From: Clostridium sp.
GTDB lineage: Bacteria > Bacillota > Clostridia > Lachnospirales > Lachnospiraceae
Length of the DNA: 64,000 nt
Assembly: GCA_018377235.1 (NCBI GenBank)
Contig: JAGZZT010000001.1
Coordinates: 1-64,000, forward strand
Reading direction: 5' to 3'
A model generated the notes under the pieces. The model was given only the letters and a program-made list of their open reading frames with translations. It was not told the DNA's origin and searched no databases. Both the position numbers and the translations under genes were made by a program. Below, piece after piece: positions 16,694 to 25,234 of the stretch; positions within the stretch are counted from its first letter, which is position 1; each line of letters opens with the position of its first letter.

Positions 16694-16770
16694 TTTCTAT
16701 AGGTTTCTATAGGAAAATTTCAGAAGATCCGTTATAATTGCAGAAGCAGATTTTTTGACAGGATGTCAAA
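16694..16770 (+). promoter_or_regulatory. Promoter region with tandem and inverted repeats before the C_GCAxxG_C_C gene
   Basis: TTTCTATAGG occurs twice in tandem (16694-16703, 16704-16713), one helical turn apart. TATAAT follows at 16733-16738 without a clear -35 at the right distance. Downstream is a perfect inverted repeat TTTGACA-GGA-TGTCAAA (16754-16770). This looks like a regulated promoter with an activator-type tandem site and a downstream operator, but the regulators are unknown. Confidence 0.5.
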
Positions 16771-16828
16771 GCAGACTGCACAGTAAATGCTAGTGAAAAT
16801 AAAATATATATGCAGAAGGAGAAACAGG

Positions 16829-17248
16829 ATGACAGAAGAGAGAGTGGAAGAGCTGGTGGAAAAGGCAGCAGAGCTTCATCGAAGGGGATATAACTGTGCC
16901 CAGGCCGTAGCCTGCGCTTTAAGCGGAGAGGTTGGAGCAGATGAGGAGCTGTGCTTTCGTTTGATGGAAGGCTTTGGCCTCGGAATGGGACAGATGCATG
17001 AGACCTGCGGGGCTGTTTCCGGAGCTGTGGCGGCTCTTGGTTTTCAAAACAGCCAGGGAAAGGAGAACCCCACAACAAAAGCATCTACTTATGGCATAGT
17101 CAGACAGGTGGGAGCGCAGTTCCTTGAGAAAAATGGTTCAACCAGCTGTATGGAGCTGAAAGGGCTGACAGGAAAGGGAGTCCTCAGAACCTGTCCAGGC
17201 TGTGTGGAGGACGCAGTCAGAATTGCCTGCGGATTGCTGGAAGAGTAG
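16829..17248 (+). CDS. C_GCAxxG_C_C family redox-type protein
   Basis: A 139-residue member of the family named for its Cys/Gly pattern. Visible: YNCAQAVACAL near residue 25, ETCGAVSGAVAALGF near 59-73, a Cys near 113 and TCPGCVEDAVRIAC near the end. Four or more Cys suggest a metal or redox centre. Function of the family is not established; members often sit near anaerobic redox enzymes. ATG 16829 has AAGGAG eight bases upstream. It is a single-gene unit with an elaborate promoter region and a long-loop terminator. Confidence 0.88.
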   Translation: MTEERVEELVEKAAELHRRGYNCAQAVACALSGEVGADEELCFRLMEGFGLGMGQMHETCGAVSGAVAALGFQNSQGKENPTTKASTYGIVRQVGAQFLEKNGSTSCMELKGLTGKGVLRTCPGCVEDAVRIACGLLEE

Positions 17249-17276
17249 AAGATCCTGCTGTATGAAGCATTTGGCA

Positions 17277-17358
17277 GCCAGAAGGCGCTGGTCTGGTGAG
17301 GAGATAGGGGCTTAAAAAGCACAGCTGTCTGCCGGGCTGGCGCCTTCCGGCTTTGTTT
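17277..17358 (+). terminator. Terminator after the C_GCAxxG_C_C gene
   Basis: GCCAGAAGGCGC (17277-17288) pairs with GCGCCTTCCGGC (17340-17351; one A-C mismatch), followed by TTTGTTT. The loop is long (about 51 nt). Confidence 0.6.
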
Positions 17359-17408
17359 CGTGTATATGAGAGAAATTTTCCCGCGCGCATAGAGGAACCC
17401 GATCCGCG

Positions 17409-18188
17409 CTATTTTTTTAAAATTTTCCGCAGCAGGCTCAGAAGCAGACCCAGAACGCAGGTTTTTAACAGAGGCTCTGAAAGAGAAACCATGATTTCCA
17501 GGAATCGGCCGGCCCCCGGAAGAAGTGGCTGGCCGGCCAGAGCCTGCTGAATCAGCGGTGCGCTCCAGAATGCCAGAGCCAGAAGGAGAAAGGCGGTTAT
17601 GCCTCGTCCCATATCTGCACTGACAACACGATCTCCGCTTGCAAAATGGCGTTTTGTCAAAATCCAGAGCGCTGACAGGGCTGTAAAGGCCAGGTAAGCA
17701 CCAGCCAAAGCCAGGTAGCAGGCCAGGCTGTAATTTCGTTCTGTAATTAAAACACGGACAGAACCCAGTCCTTCCCGTCCGTTTAGGAGAGGAGCGAGAG
17801 GAAGCCATGCAGCTTTTGCCATGAGCAGGCAGCAGACCAGCTGGGAAATTCTCGAAATCAAGGCAGCGAGATTTCCGGGAAACTTTATTTTGGGAAGAGA
17901 AGGGAGAGAAAAGGATTTCTTTTTCTTCTTTTTCTTTTTGGCCTTTTTTTGTCTGGCAGGAGCAGGTTCATAAGCGCCTTCTCCACAATGTTCAGTAAAA
18001 ACAGAACCTTCAGATTCATCCTGCTTTGCACAAGAAGGACGTCTTCGGCTGTGTCCGCGCCCGGAAAGGCGCTCTGGTTCTGCCAGCGCATTTATTTCAG
18101 ATGCTGCATCATGCCCGCAGTGCGGATATGAGCCTCTGGGAGAGGTGCCCGCTTTGCTTTTGTGTTTATCATCTTTTAGGTAAGTCAT
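17409..18188 (-). CDS. Membrane protein with a poly-lysine cytoplasmic N-terminus
   Basis: Not a family I recognise. The 259-residue product has a hydrophilic Cys/Arg/Ser-rich N-terminal ~80 residues, then an uninterrupted run of eight lysines (KKAKKKKKKKK, about 81-91), then about four hydrophobic segments (about 105-130, 150-172, 192-212 and 236-254). The C-terminus is RKILKK. By the positive-inside rule the basic N-terminal part is cytoplasmic. AGGAG precedes the ATG on the minus strand by seven bases. The N-terminal half is low complexity, so its exact sequence should be read with care. Another ORF overlaps it antisense and in another frame; the membrane topology and ribosome site favour this one. 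Confidence 0.65.
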   Translation of the reverse strand: MTYLKDDKHKSKAGTSPRGSYPHCGHDAASEINALAEPERLSGRGHSRRRPSCAKQDESEGSVFTEHCGEGAYEPAPARQKKAKKKKKKKKSFSLPSLPKIKFPGNLAALISRISQLVCCLLMAKAAWLPLAPLLNGREGLGSVRVLITERNYSLACYLALAGAYLAFTALSALWILTKRHFASGDRVVSADMGRGITAFLLLALAFWSAPLIQQALAGQPLLPGAGRFLEIMVSLSEPLLKTCVLGLLLSLLRKILKK

Positions 18189-18357
18189 AACTATTCTCCT
18201 GTGAACTGTGGCAGTAATTTGCCAATCTTATATTTCTTCTATACTGTACCACACAAATGTGAAAATTCAGAGTCCTTTCCCTTATTTTTTCCTTACAGCG
18301 AGGCAGAAAATTTTCTGTGAATTTAGTAAAAATACCTGAAAAGAAGAAACTGGGATA

Positions 18358-18386
18358 TTCCCAAACGAATCGAGAGGTGTTATAAT
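18358..18386 (+). promoter_or_regulatory. Promoter of asnA
   Basis: TTCCCA (18358-18363), a 17-bp spacer and an extended -10 TGTTATAAT (TATAAT 18381-18386), 54 bases before the start codon. Confidence 0.65.
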
Positions 18387-18439
18387 TAATTGTCAATGAA
18401 TGAAATGAAAAAATGAGAAAGACGTAAGGGGACTGCATC

Positions 18440-19450
18440 ATGGAACACTTGATTGTACCAGAAAACTATGAACCGGCCATCGGCCTTAGAGAGACTCAGG
18501 TGGCGATTAAAATTATTAAGGATTTTTTCCAGAGGGAGCTGGCCAAACAGCTGAATCTGACGCGAGTTTCCGCGCCCCTGTTTGTGCTTCCGGAATCAGG
18601 ACTGAATGACAACCTGAATGGAGTGGAGCGCCCGGTATCCTTTGGAATTAAGGAGCAGAAAGATCGGCCGGCGGAGATTGTTCATTCACTGGCAAAGTGG
18701 AAGAGAATGGCGCTGAAGCAGTATGGATTTCAGCCTGGCGAGGGCCTCTACACAGACATGAGCGCAATCCGCCGAGATGAAGATACGGATAATATTCATT
18801 CTCTTTATGTGGATCAGTGGGATTGGGAAAAGATTATTACCAGGGAAGAACGCACCAGGGAAACGCTGGAGCTGATTGTAAAGGCCGTATATAAAGCTCT
18901 CAAGGTGACAGAGGACTACATGGCCTATGAGTACGAATACATAGGCAGATATCTGCCGGATCACATTGAATTTGTGACCACTCAGCAGCTGGAGGACATG
19001 TATCCGGACTGCACTCCCAAGGAGAGGGAGTATAAGATTGCGAAGCTCCACAAGGCAGTGTTTATTGAGCAGATCGGTGATAAACTGAAATCAGGGGAGA
19101 AGCATGACGGCCGCGCTCCGGACTATGACGATTGGAAATTAAACGGCGATATTATTGTATACTATCCGGTTCTTGATATTGCGCTGGAGCTGTCTTCCAT
19201 GGGTATCCGTGTGGATGAGGCAGTTTTAAGAGAACAGTTACAGAAAGCAGGCTGTGAGGAGCGGGCAGAGCTGTCCTTCCAGAAAGAGCTGCTGGCAGGA
19301 AAGCTGCCGTGTACAGTGGGCGGCGGTATCGGACAGTCCAGAATCTGTATGTTCTATTTGAGAAAAGCTCACATCGGAGAGGTGCAGTCTTCTATCTGGC
19401 CGGACGGCATCAGGGCAGAAGCAGAAAAGCATAACATTTTCCTGCTGTAA
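18440..19450 (+). CDS. asnA: Aspartate-ammonia ligase
   Basis: ATP-dependent asparagine synthesis from aspartate and ammonia; class II aminoacyl-tRNA-synthetase fold. The 336 residues match the family (about 330). Conserved segments include the N-terminal [35 protein letters not shown], the [20 protein letters not shown] region and the C-terminal [16 protein letters not shown]. Start ATG is 8 bases after AAGGGG. No T-box or Asn-related leader was seen. It is followed 21 bases later by the aminopeptidase gene, probably co-transcribed. Confidence 0.97.
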   Translation: MEHLIVPENYEPAIGLRETQVAIKIIKDFFQRELAKQLNLTRVSAPLFVLPESGLNDNLNGVERPVSFGIKEQKDRPAEIVHSLAKWKRMALKQYGFQPGEGLYTDMSAIRRDEDTDNIHSLYVDQWDWEKIITREERTRETLELIVKAVYKALKVTEDYMAYEYEYIGRYLPDHIEFVTTQQLEDMYPDCTPKEREYKIAKLHKAVFIEQIGDKLKSGEKHDGRAPDYDDWKLNGDIIVYYPVLDIALELSSMGIRVDEAVLREQLQKAGCEERAELSFQKELLAGKLPCTVGGGIGQSRICMFYLRKAHIGEVQSSIWPDGIRAEAEKHNIFLL

Positions 19451-19471
19451 GGGATAAAGGAGGTTTTTAAG

Positions 19472-21268
19472 ATGGGTACAGTAAATGAGAGAATTCAGGC
19501 GCTTCGCGCTATGATGAAGGAGAGAGGAATCGACGCTTACCTGGTTCCCACTTCAGATTTCCATGAATCAGAGTATGTGGGAAGCCATTTTGAGTGCAGA
19601 AAGTTTATTACAGGTTTTACAGGCTCTGCCGGAACAGCAGTAATTACTCAGAAGGAAGCTGGGCTTTGGACAGACGGCCGTTATTTTGTGCAGGCTGGAA
19701 AGCAGCTGCAGGGCAGTGAGGTTAAGCTGTTTAAGATGGGACAGGAGGGAGTTCCTTCTATCGAGGAATATCTGGCTGAGGAGATGCCGGAACACGGTGT
19801 GCTGGGTTTTGACGGCCGCGTAGTGAATGAGGAATTGGGCGAAGAACTGCTGTCACGTCTTCAAAAGAAATCGGTAACTGCTGCCAGTGAAGAAGACTTA
19901 GTCGGCACTCTCTGGACGGAACGCCCCAGCCTTCCGGCTGAAAAAGTGTGGGTTCTGGATGTCAAATATGCAGGAAAATCAGCGAAGGACAAGATTGCTG
20001 ATTTGAGAAAAGCGATGAAGAAAAATAGGGCCACTGTTCATATTTTAACGACTCTGGACGATATTGTATGGCTGTTAAATATTCGCGGAAACGATGTGCC
20101 ATGCAATCCGGTGGTGCTTTCCTACGCCGTTGTGACGGAAGACAAGTTTTTCCTCTTTATTAACGAAAAGACTCTGGACAGCCAGGCAAAAGCTTATCTG
20201 GAGGATCTGGGAGTGAAGGTGAAGCCTTACGACGATATTTATGTGCTTGCCAAAACCTTCCGCAACGAGAGAATCCTGCTGGAAAAGAGCCGCGTGAATT
20301 TCGCTATCTGTCAAAGTCTGGATGAGAGCAATGAAATTGTAAATCAGATGAATCCTACTGCTGCCGCTAAGGCAGTGAAGAACCCGGTGGAGATGGAAAA
20401 TATGCGGAAGGCCCACATCAAGGACGCTGTGGCTATGATCCGTCATCTGCGCTGGATGAAGGAGAATATCGGAAAGCTGGATATGGATGAAATGTCTGTT
20501 CAGAGACACCTGGATCAGCTGAGATTTGACACAGAAGGAAATCTGGGACTGAGCTTTGGAACCATTTCCGCGTACGGGGAGAACGCGGCTCTCTGCCACT
20601 ATTCAGCCACTCCGGAGACTAATAAGAAGCTGGAGCCAAGAGGACTTTATCTGGTAGATTCCGGCGGACAGTATTACGAGGGAACGACAGATATCACCAG
20701 AACCATTGCGCTGGGACCGGTTACGGAGGAGGAGAGGAAATGCTTTACCCTGGTGGCTGCCTGCATGCTGAGGCTTCTGAATGTGAGATTCCCTTACGGC
20801 TGCCACGGCTACAATTTTGATTTTGCTGCCAGAGAGCTGCTTTGGAGAGAAGGACTTGACTTCAATCACGGCACAGGCCATGGAGTAGGATATCTGTTAA
20901 ATGTTCATGAGCGTCCTAACGGCGTCCGCTGGAGAGTAGTTCCGGAGCGCCAGGATAATGCGGTGTTTGAGGAGGGCATGGTAACCTCTGACGAGCCAGG
21001 CCTGTACTTTGAAGGAAAGTTCGGAATCAGAACAGAAAACCTTATGCTCTGTGTGAAGGATGTAAAAAATGAGTACGGTCAGTTTATGAAATTTGAAAAC
21101 CTGACATGGGTTCCCATTGACAGAGACGCCATTGACACCAGATGGCTGGAGAAGAGGGATCTGGAGCTTCTAAACGAATATCACAGACAGGTGTACGAGG
21201 TAATGGCTCCGTATCTTTCTGAGGGAGACAGAATCTGGCTGGAGAAGGCAACCGCTCCGATGGAGTAG
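19472..21268 (+). CDS. Xaa-Pro aminopeptidase (M24B, long form)
   Basis: A 598-residue aminopeptidase P with the three-domain layout of the long (about 600-residue) form: two creatinase-like N-terminal domains (about 1-300) and a C-terminal pita-bread catalytic domain. The five metal ligands are visible in order: D in YLVDSGGQYY, D in TTDITRT, H in NHGTGHGVG, E in TSDEPGLY and E in RTENLML. It removes N-terminal residues preceding proline in the cytosol. Start ATG has AAGGAGG about eight bases before it. Sits 21 bases after asnA. Confidence 0.95.
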   Translation: MGTVNERIQALRAMMKERGIDAYLVPTSDFHESEYVGSHFECRKFITGFTGSAGTAVITQKEAGLWTDGRYFVQAGKQLQGSEVKLFKMGQEGVPSIEEYLAEEMPEHGVLGFDGRVVNEELGEELLSRLQKKSVTAASEEDLVGTLWTERPSLPAEKVWVLDVKYAGKSAKDKIADLRKAMKKNRATVHILTTLDDIVWLLNIRGNDVPCNPVVLSYAVVTEDKFFLFINEKTLDSQAKAYLEDLGVKVKPYDDIYVLAKTFRNERILLEKSRVNFAICQSLDESNEIVNQMNPTAAAKAVKNPVEMENMRKAHIKDAVAMIRHLRWMKENIGKLDMDEMSVQRHLDQLRFDTEGNLGLSFGTISAYGENAALCHYSATPETNKKLEPRGLYLVDSGGQYYEGTTDITRTIALGPVTEEERKCFTLVAACMLRLLNVRFPYGCHGYNFDFAARELLWREGLDFNHGTGHGVGYLLNVHERPNGVRWRVVPERQDNAVFEEGMVTSDEPGLYFEGKFGIRTENLMLCVKDVKNEYGQFMKFENLTWVPIDRDAIDTRWLEKRDLELLNEYHRQVYEVMAPYLSEGDRIWLEKATAPME

Positions 21269-21325
21269 AGAAAGCGTCTTAAATTTCATCAGCTAGGATT
21301 TGATTTTACGGAAACAGTGTCATAT

Positions 21326-21354
21326 ACACAAAAATCAGTCTATATCATATAGTA
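21326..21354 (+). promoter_or_regulatory. Sigma-K-like promoter of the sleC-like gene
   Basis: ACA (21326-21328), 17 bases and CATATAGTA (21346-21354) fit the mACm / CATAnnnTA pattern of late mother-cell sporulation promoters. This is the same arrangement as before cotJABC in this window. Distance to the chosen ATG at 21387 is 32 bases. Confidence 0.5.
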
Positions 21355-21386
21355 ACCAGAGAGCAGATGTCAGAAAGGCTGATGTG

Positions 21387-22667
21387 ATGAGACGATATAG
21401 ACCAGATTTACAGGTGTGTGAGGCTGCTGCTGAAAGCAGGGGATATCTTCAGGTAGACGTAGTGAACGAAGAAAACAATTTTCCAGTAACAGACGCGGTG
21501 GTGACGATCCAGGAGCCGGGCGAGGGAGGCAGAGTTCTTGAGGAGCTTCCCACTGATCAGTCAGGACAGACCGAGCAGGTGGAATTAGCTGCCCCTGAGG
21601 AAGCCCTCAGCCTGGAAAGTCAGAACACCATAAGGCCATACAGTGTGTATAATCTGAAAATTTCAGCGCCAGGCTATGAGGATGCAGAGGTTATAGGAAC
21701 AGAAATTCTGCCGGGGGTGACGGCGATTCAGCCGGTACGGCTGCGGCCAGTGAAAATTCCCACAGCAGAGATGAAGCTGGTCAGGATTCCGGGACATACG
21801 CTTTATGAAACGTATCCTCCTAAGATTGCGGAGGCGGAGGTGAAGCCAGTCCGGGAGAGCGGAGAGATTGTGCTGAGCCGTGTGGTTGTCCCTCAGACGG
21901 TGGTTGTTCATGATGGAGTTCCTACTGACAGAAGCGCAAAGGATTATTACGTGCCCTACAGAGACTACATAAAGAATGTGGCCAGCAGCGAGATCTATGC
22001 TACCTGGCCTCAGTCTTCTATTGTAGCCAATGTGCTGGCTATTATGTCGTTTACGCTGAACCGCGTCTATACAGAGTGGTACAGAAATCAGGGATATGAT
22101 TTTACTATCACCTCTTCCACGGCTTTTGACCACAAGTGGATTTATGGACGAGATATTTTCGATACGATTTCTGTGGTAGTGGATGATATTTTTGACAGCT
22201 ATCTGTCCAGGCCGGATGTAAAACAGCCTATACTCACCCAGTACTGTGACGGCAGAAAGGTCAGCTGTCCGGGCTGGATGACTCAGTGGGGTTCCTGCGC
22301 ACTGGGAGAGCAAGGCTATAGTCCGATGGAAATTCTCAGAAATTTCTATGGAAGCGATTTGTATATCAATACAGCGGAGCAGATTTCAGGAATCCCGGCC
22401 TCCTATCCGGGAACAGAGCTGGCCAGGGGTTCCAGAGGGGATAAGGTTCGACAGCTTCAGGAACAGCTGGATGCCATTGCGACTGTATACACAGCTGTTC
22501 CGGGCCTGACACCAGATGGGATCTACGGCCCGGCTACAGAACGATCAGTGAAGGCGTTCCAGTCCATTTTTGGTCTTCCTCAGACGGGAATAGTGGATTT
22601 CGCTACCTGGTACAAAATTTCCCATATTTATGTGGCGATTACCAGAATTGCCGAACTGAACGGATAA
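21387..22667 (+). CDS. Spore cortex-lytic enzyme, SleC-like
   Basis: A 426-residue protein with an N-terminal domain (YLQVDVVNEENNFPV, prealbumin/carboxypeptidase-regulatory-like beta fold, about 20-110), a central SpoIID-like domain (about 150-330, with SSTAFDHKWIYG and the Cys-containing QYCDGRKVSCPGWMTQWGS) and a C-terminal peptidoglycan-binding domain type 1 (LARGSRGDKVRQLQEQLD to FQSIFGLPQTGIVDFATW, about 348-412). This order is that of clostridial SleC, the cortex-degrading lytic transglycosylase of germination. ATG 21387 has AGAAAGG eight bases upstream; an in-frame TTG at 21300 precedes the sporulation-type promoter and is unlikely. No classic signal peptide is visible at the chosen start. 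Confidence 0.82.
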   Translation: MRRYRPDLQVCEAAAESRGYLQVDVVNEENNFPVTDAVVTIQEPGEGGRVLEELPTDQSGQTEQVELAAPEEALSLESQNTIRPYSVYNLKISAPGYEDAEVIGTEILPGVTAIQPVRLRPVKIPTAEMKLVRIPGHTLYETYPPKIAEAEVKPVRESGEIVLSRVVVPQTVVVHDGVPTDRSAKDYYVPYRDYIKNVASSEIYATWPQSSIVANVLAIMSFTLNRVYTEWYRNQGYDFTITSSTAFDHKWIYGRDIFDTISVVVDDIFDSYLSRPDVKQPILTQYCDGRKVSCPGWMTQWGSCALGEQGYSPMEILRNFYGSDLYINTAEQISGIPASYPGTELARGSRGDKVRQLQEQLDAIATVYTAVPGLTPDGIYGPATERSVKAFQSIFGLPQTGIVDFATWYKISHIYVAITRIAELNG

Positions 22668-22720
22668 TCAGGAACAAAATCAGACAGATAAATCCTTACA
22701 ATACGAAAAGGGGAGAAGGT

Positions 22721-24139
22721 ATGAATGCCATAGCAAAAGAGCGGAATGCGGGAAAGAAGGGAAAACAGGGAAATGGCATAACAGAGGGTGTAATCTGGAA
22801 ACAGCTCCTTATTTTTTTCTTTCCTATTTTATTTGGTACGTTTTTTCAGCAGCTTTATAATACGGTAGATGCTGTGATTGTAGGGCGCTTCGTAGGAAAA
22901 GAAGCGCTGGCGGCAGTAGGAGGAAGTACAGGAACGCTTATTAACCTTCTGGTTGGATTTTTCGTGGGACTTTCTTCCGGCGCGACAGTGATTATCTCCC
23001 AGTTTTATGGAGGAGGAAGAGAAAAGAGAGTCAGCGAGGCCGTTCATACGGCTGTCGCCTTCTCTCTGGTCTGCGGCGTAGGCCTGATGGTTGTGGGAAT
23101 TGTTTTCTCGCCGATTGCGCTGCAGGCTATGGGAACGCCGGAAGATATAATGCAGTATTCTCTGTCCTACATCAGAATTTATTTTCTGGGAATTATTCCA
23201 AACCTGATTTACAATATGGGAGCCGGTATTTTAAGGGCAATTGGGGATTCCAAGAGGCCGCTGTATTACCTGATGGCAAGCTGTTTTACTAACATTGTTC
23301 TGGATCTGGTGCTGGTTGTCTGGCTCAGGCTGGATGTACGCGGGGCGGCTATTGCAACGATTGCCTCCCAGCTGGTCAGCGCCGTTCTGATCATAATACG
23401 GCTCCTTAAGACAAAAGATTCCTACAGGCTGGTGATCCGAAAAATCAGGCTGAATTTGTTTATGGTGATGCGGATTGTCCGGATTGGCCTGCCGGCAGGA
23501 CTTCAGTCTGTAATGTACTCAGCCTCCAATATCATTATCCAGAGCAGCGTGAACTCACTGGGAACCGATACAGTGGCAGCCTGGACAGCTTACAGCAAGA
23601 TAGACAGCGTTTACTGGATGATTATAAGTGCTCTTGGCATTTCCATCACCACCTTTGTCGGACAGAATTATGGAGCAGGCAAGCTGGATAGGGTGAAGCG
23701 GGGGATCTATGTGTGTCTGGGGCTTAGTTTCCTTATTACAGCCATTTTAAGCGTGGCTCTGTACCTGGGAGGCGGTTACATTTACCTGATGTTTACTGCT
23801 GATGCTGCGGTTATAGCGAAGGGAATGGAGATTCTTCATTTCCTGGTTCCAGCCTTTGCTACCTATGTGTGCATCGAGGTTCTTTCCGGAGCTTTGAGAG
23901 GAACTGGTGACTGCTGGATTCCAATGATCATGACAGCAGTAGGCGTGTGCGCCCTGAGAGTGCTCTGGATTTTGGTAGCTGTTCCGTTAAAGCCGGACAT
24001 CCTTACGGTGGTGTTCAGCTATCCGCTTACCTGGAGTATTACCAGCATTTTATTCCTTGTATATTTTTACTGCTTTAGTTCACTGAAGAAATTCAATGTT
24101 CCTCTTCCAAGACTGAGGCGCAGAAAAAGGCGTTCTTAA
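22721..24139 (+). CDS. MATE-family efflux transporter
   Basis: A 472-residue inner-membrane protein with two MatE repeats and about 12 hydrophobic segments. Typical features: FFPILFGTFFQQLYNTVDAV at the first helix, VGKEALAAVGGSTGTL, and the second-half repeat beginning RIGLPAGLQSVMYSASNI. Exports cations, drugs or metabolites by Na+ or H+ antiport; substrate unknown. Basic C-terminal tail (RLRRRKRRS). GGGGAGAAGG precedes the ATG. Confidence 0.93.
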   Translation: MNAIAKERNAGKKGKQGNGITEGVIWKQLLIFFFPILFGTFFQQLYNTVDAVIVGRFVGKEALAAVGGSTGTLINLLVGFFVGLSSGATVIISQFYGGGREKRVSEAVHTAVAFSLVCGVGLMVVGIVFSPIALQAMGTPEDIMQYSLSYIRIYFLGIIPNLIYNMGAGILRAIGDSKRPLYYLMASCFTNIVLDLVLVVWLRLDVRGAAIATIASQLVSAVLIIIRLLKTKDSYRLVIRKIRLNLFMVMRIVRIGLPAGLQSVMYSASNIIIQSSVNSLGTDTVAAWTAYSKIDSVYWMIISALGISITTFVGQNYGAGKLDRVKRGIYVCLGLSFLITAILSVALYLGGGYIYLMFTADAAVIAKGMEILHFLVPAFATYVCIEVLSGALRGTGDCWIPMIMTAVGVCALRVLWILVAVPLKPDILTVVFSYPLTWSITSILFLVYFYCFSSLKKFNVPLPRLRRRKRRS

Positions 24140-24247
24140 AATGTATAAAAACAGTGGACAGATTTCGGCTGCTGTGCTAATCTGGATACAATAAAACAGG
24201 TGAGCTGAGTATAGTTCGACGAATCCTGAAAGAAAGGAATGGTGTGT

Positions 24248-24958
24248 ATGGAATACAATTCTATGAATCAATGGGGACAGGCTGAAAGCTGTGAAAGAGA
24301 GAGCCTGTCAGCATATACGGCGAAGACGTTTCTCTGGATGTTCGCCGGCCTTCTAGTTACCTTTGCCATGACTTATGCCAGCTATGCTACAGGCCTTGTG
24401 CTGTTAGTATTTTCCAACAGCTATGGAATTCTGATGCTGACGGGCGCAGAGCTTTTAGTAGTAATTTTTATGTCTGCCAGAGTTCATAAGATTTCTGTGG
24501 GAACGGCAAGAGCAATGTTTCTGCTGTATTCAGCTTTAAACGGAGTGGTATTTTCTGCGTACTTTCTGATTATCGGCTCAGGCATGCTGATGTTCATTTT
24601 TGGAGCTACGGCAGTATTTTTTGGTCTGATGGCCGGCGTATCCTATGTTGCTAAGGTGGATCTGTCAGGAATTCGTCCCCTCTTAATCGGAGGACTTATT
24701 TTCCTCGTAGCATTCCAGTTTCTGGCTATGTTTTTAAATCTCACTTCCATGGAAACAGTTATGTGCTATGTGGGTATCATGCTTTTTCTGGGATTGACTG
24801 CCTATGATGTAGGAATGATACGCAGAAACTACCAGATGTTTTCTGGAAATGAGGAACTGTTGGCTAAGGCGTCCATTTTCTCAGCATTGGAACTGTATCT
24901 GGATTTTATCAATATATTCCTGTATCTCTTAAGACTCTTCGCAAGGAACAGAGATTAA
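24248..24958 (+). CDS. Bax inhibitor-1/YccA family membrane protein
   Basis: The 236-residue protein has seven hydrophobic segments with the BI-1 signatures TAKTFLWMFAGLLVTF near the N-terminus and LFLGLTAYDVGMIRR plus ALELYLDFINIFLYLLRLF near the C-terminus. The pair of C-terminal Asp residues typical of the pH-sensitive Ca2+ leak of BsYetJ is represented in these motifs. ATG 24239 directly abuts the ribosome site GAAAGGA, so ATG 24248 is the better start. Stand-alone gene closed by a terminator. Confidence 0.92.
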   Translation: MEYNSMNQWGQAESCERESLSAYTAKTFLWMFAGLLVTFAMTYASYATGLVLLVFSNSYGILMLTGAELLVVIFMSARVHKISVGTARAMFLLYSALNGVVFSAYFLIIGSGMLMFIFGATAVFFGLMAGVSYVAKVDLSGIRPLLIGGLIFLVAFQFLAMFLNLTSMETVMCYVGIMLFLGLTAYDVGMIRRNYQMFSGNEELLAKASIFSALELYLDFINIFLYLLRLFARNRD

Positions 24959-24974
24959 GAGGCTGAAACAGTAT

Positions 24975-25039
24975 AAAGAACAGGGTCTTTACAGCATTTG
25001 CCAAAATCGGCGGAGCTGGAGATCCTGTTCTTTGTTTTT
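24975..25039 (+). terminator. Terminator after the BI-1 gene
   Basis: AAAGAACAGG (24975-24984) pairs with CCTGTTCTTT (25024-25033), followed by GTTTTT; long loop of about 39 nt. Confidence 0.65.
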
Positions 25040-25080
25040 CAGGCTGCGCAGCTTTCTGCCTGAACAAAACAGATATTACG

Positions 25081-25145
25081 ATTGTGTGAAAATTAGATTG
25101 CTTCATACAATAAAACTTGCAATTTGTGTGATAAACATATACAAT
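25081..25145 (+). promoter_or_regulatory. Promoter and operator-like repeats of the decarboxylase operon
   Basis: ATTGTGTGAA (25081-25090) and TTCATACAAT (25102-25111) form a 10-bp inverted repeat (one G-T pair) with an 11-bp spacer. It lies directly upstream of TTGCAA (25117-25122), a 17-bp spacer and TACAAT (25140-25145). A further TTGTGTGA copy at 25124-25131 sits inside the spacer as a direct repeat of the first arm, about four helical turns away. The arrangement suggests control of the Na+ decarboxylase genes by an unidentified regulator. Confidence 0.55.
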
Positions 25146-25234
25146 ATAAACTAGGCAAAATTGGGACTGCAAGAGTAAACCATCTCTTTTACTAAGCATA
25201 CCAAGTCAAACTAATTCAAATGGAGGACTGCAAA

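Noticed and set aside
17089..17808. 239-codon minus-strand frame overlapping two genes
   Set aside because: Covers parts of the C_GCAxxG_C_C gene and the membrane-protein gene in a wrong frame, with Ser/Pro/Arg-rich shadow composition.
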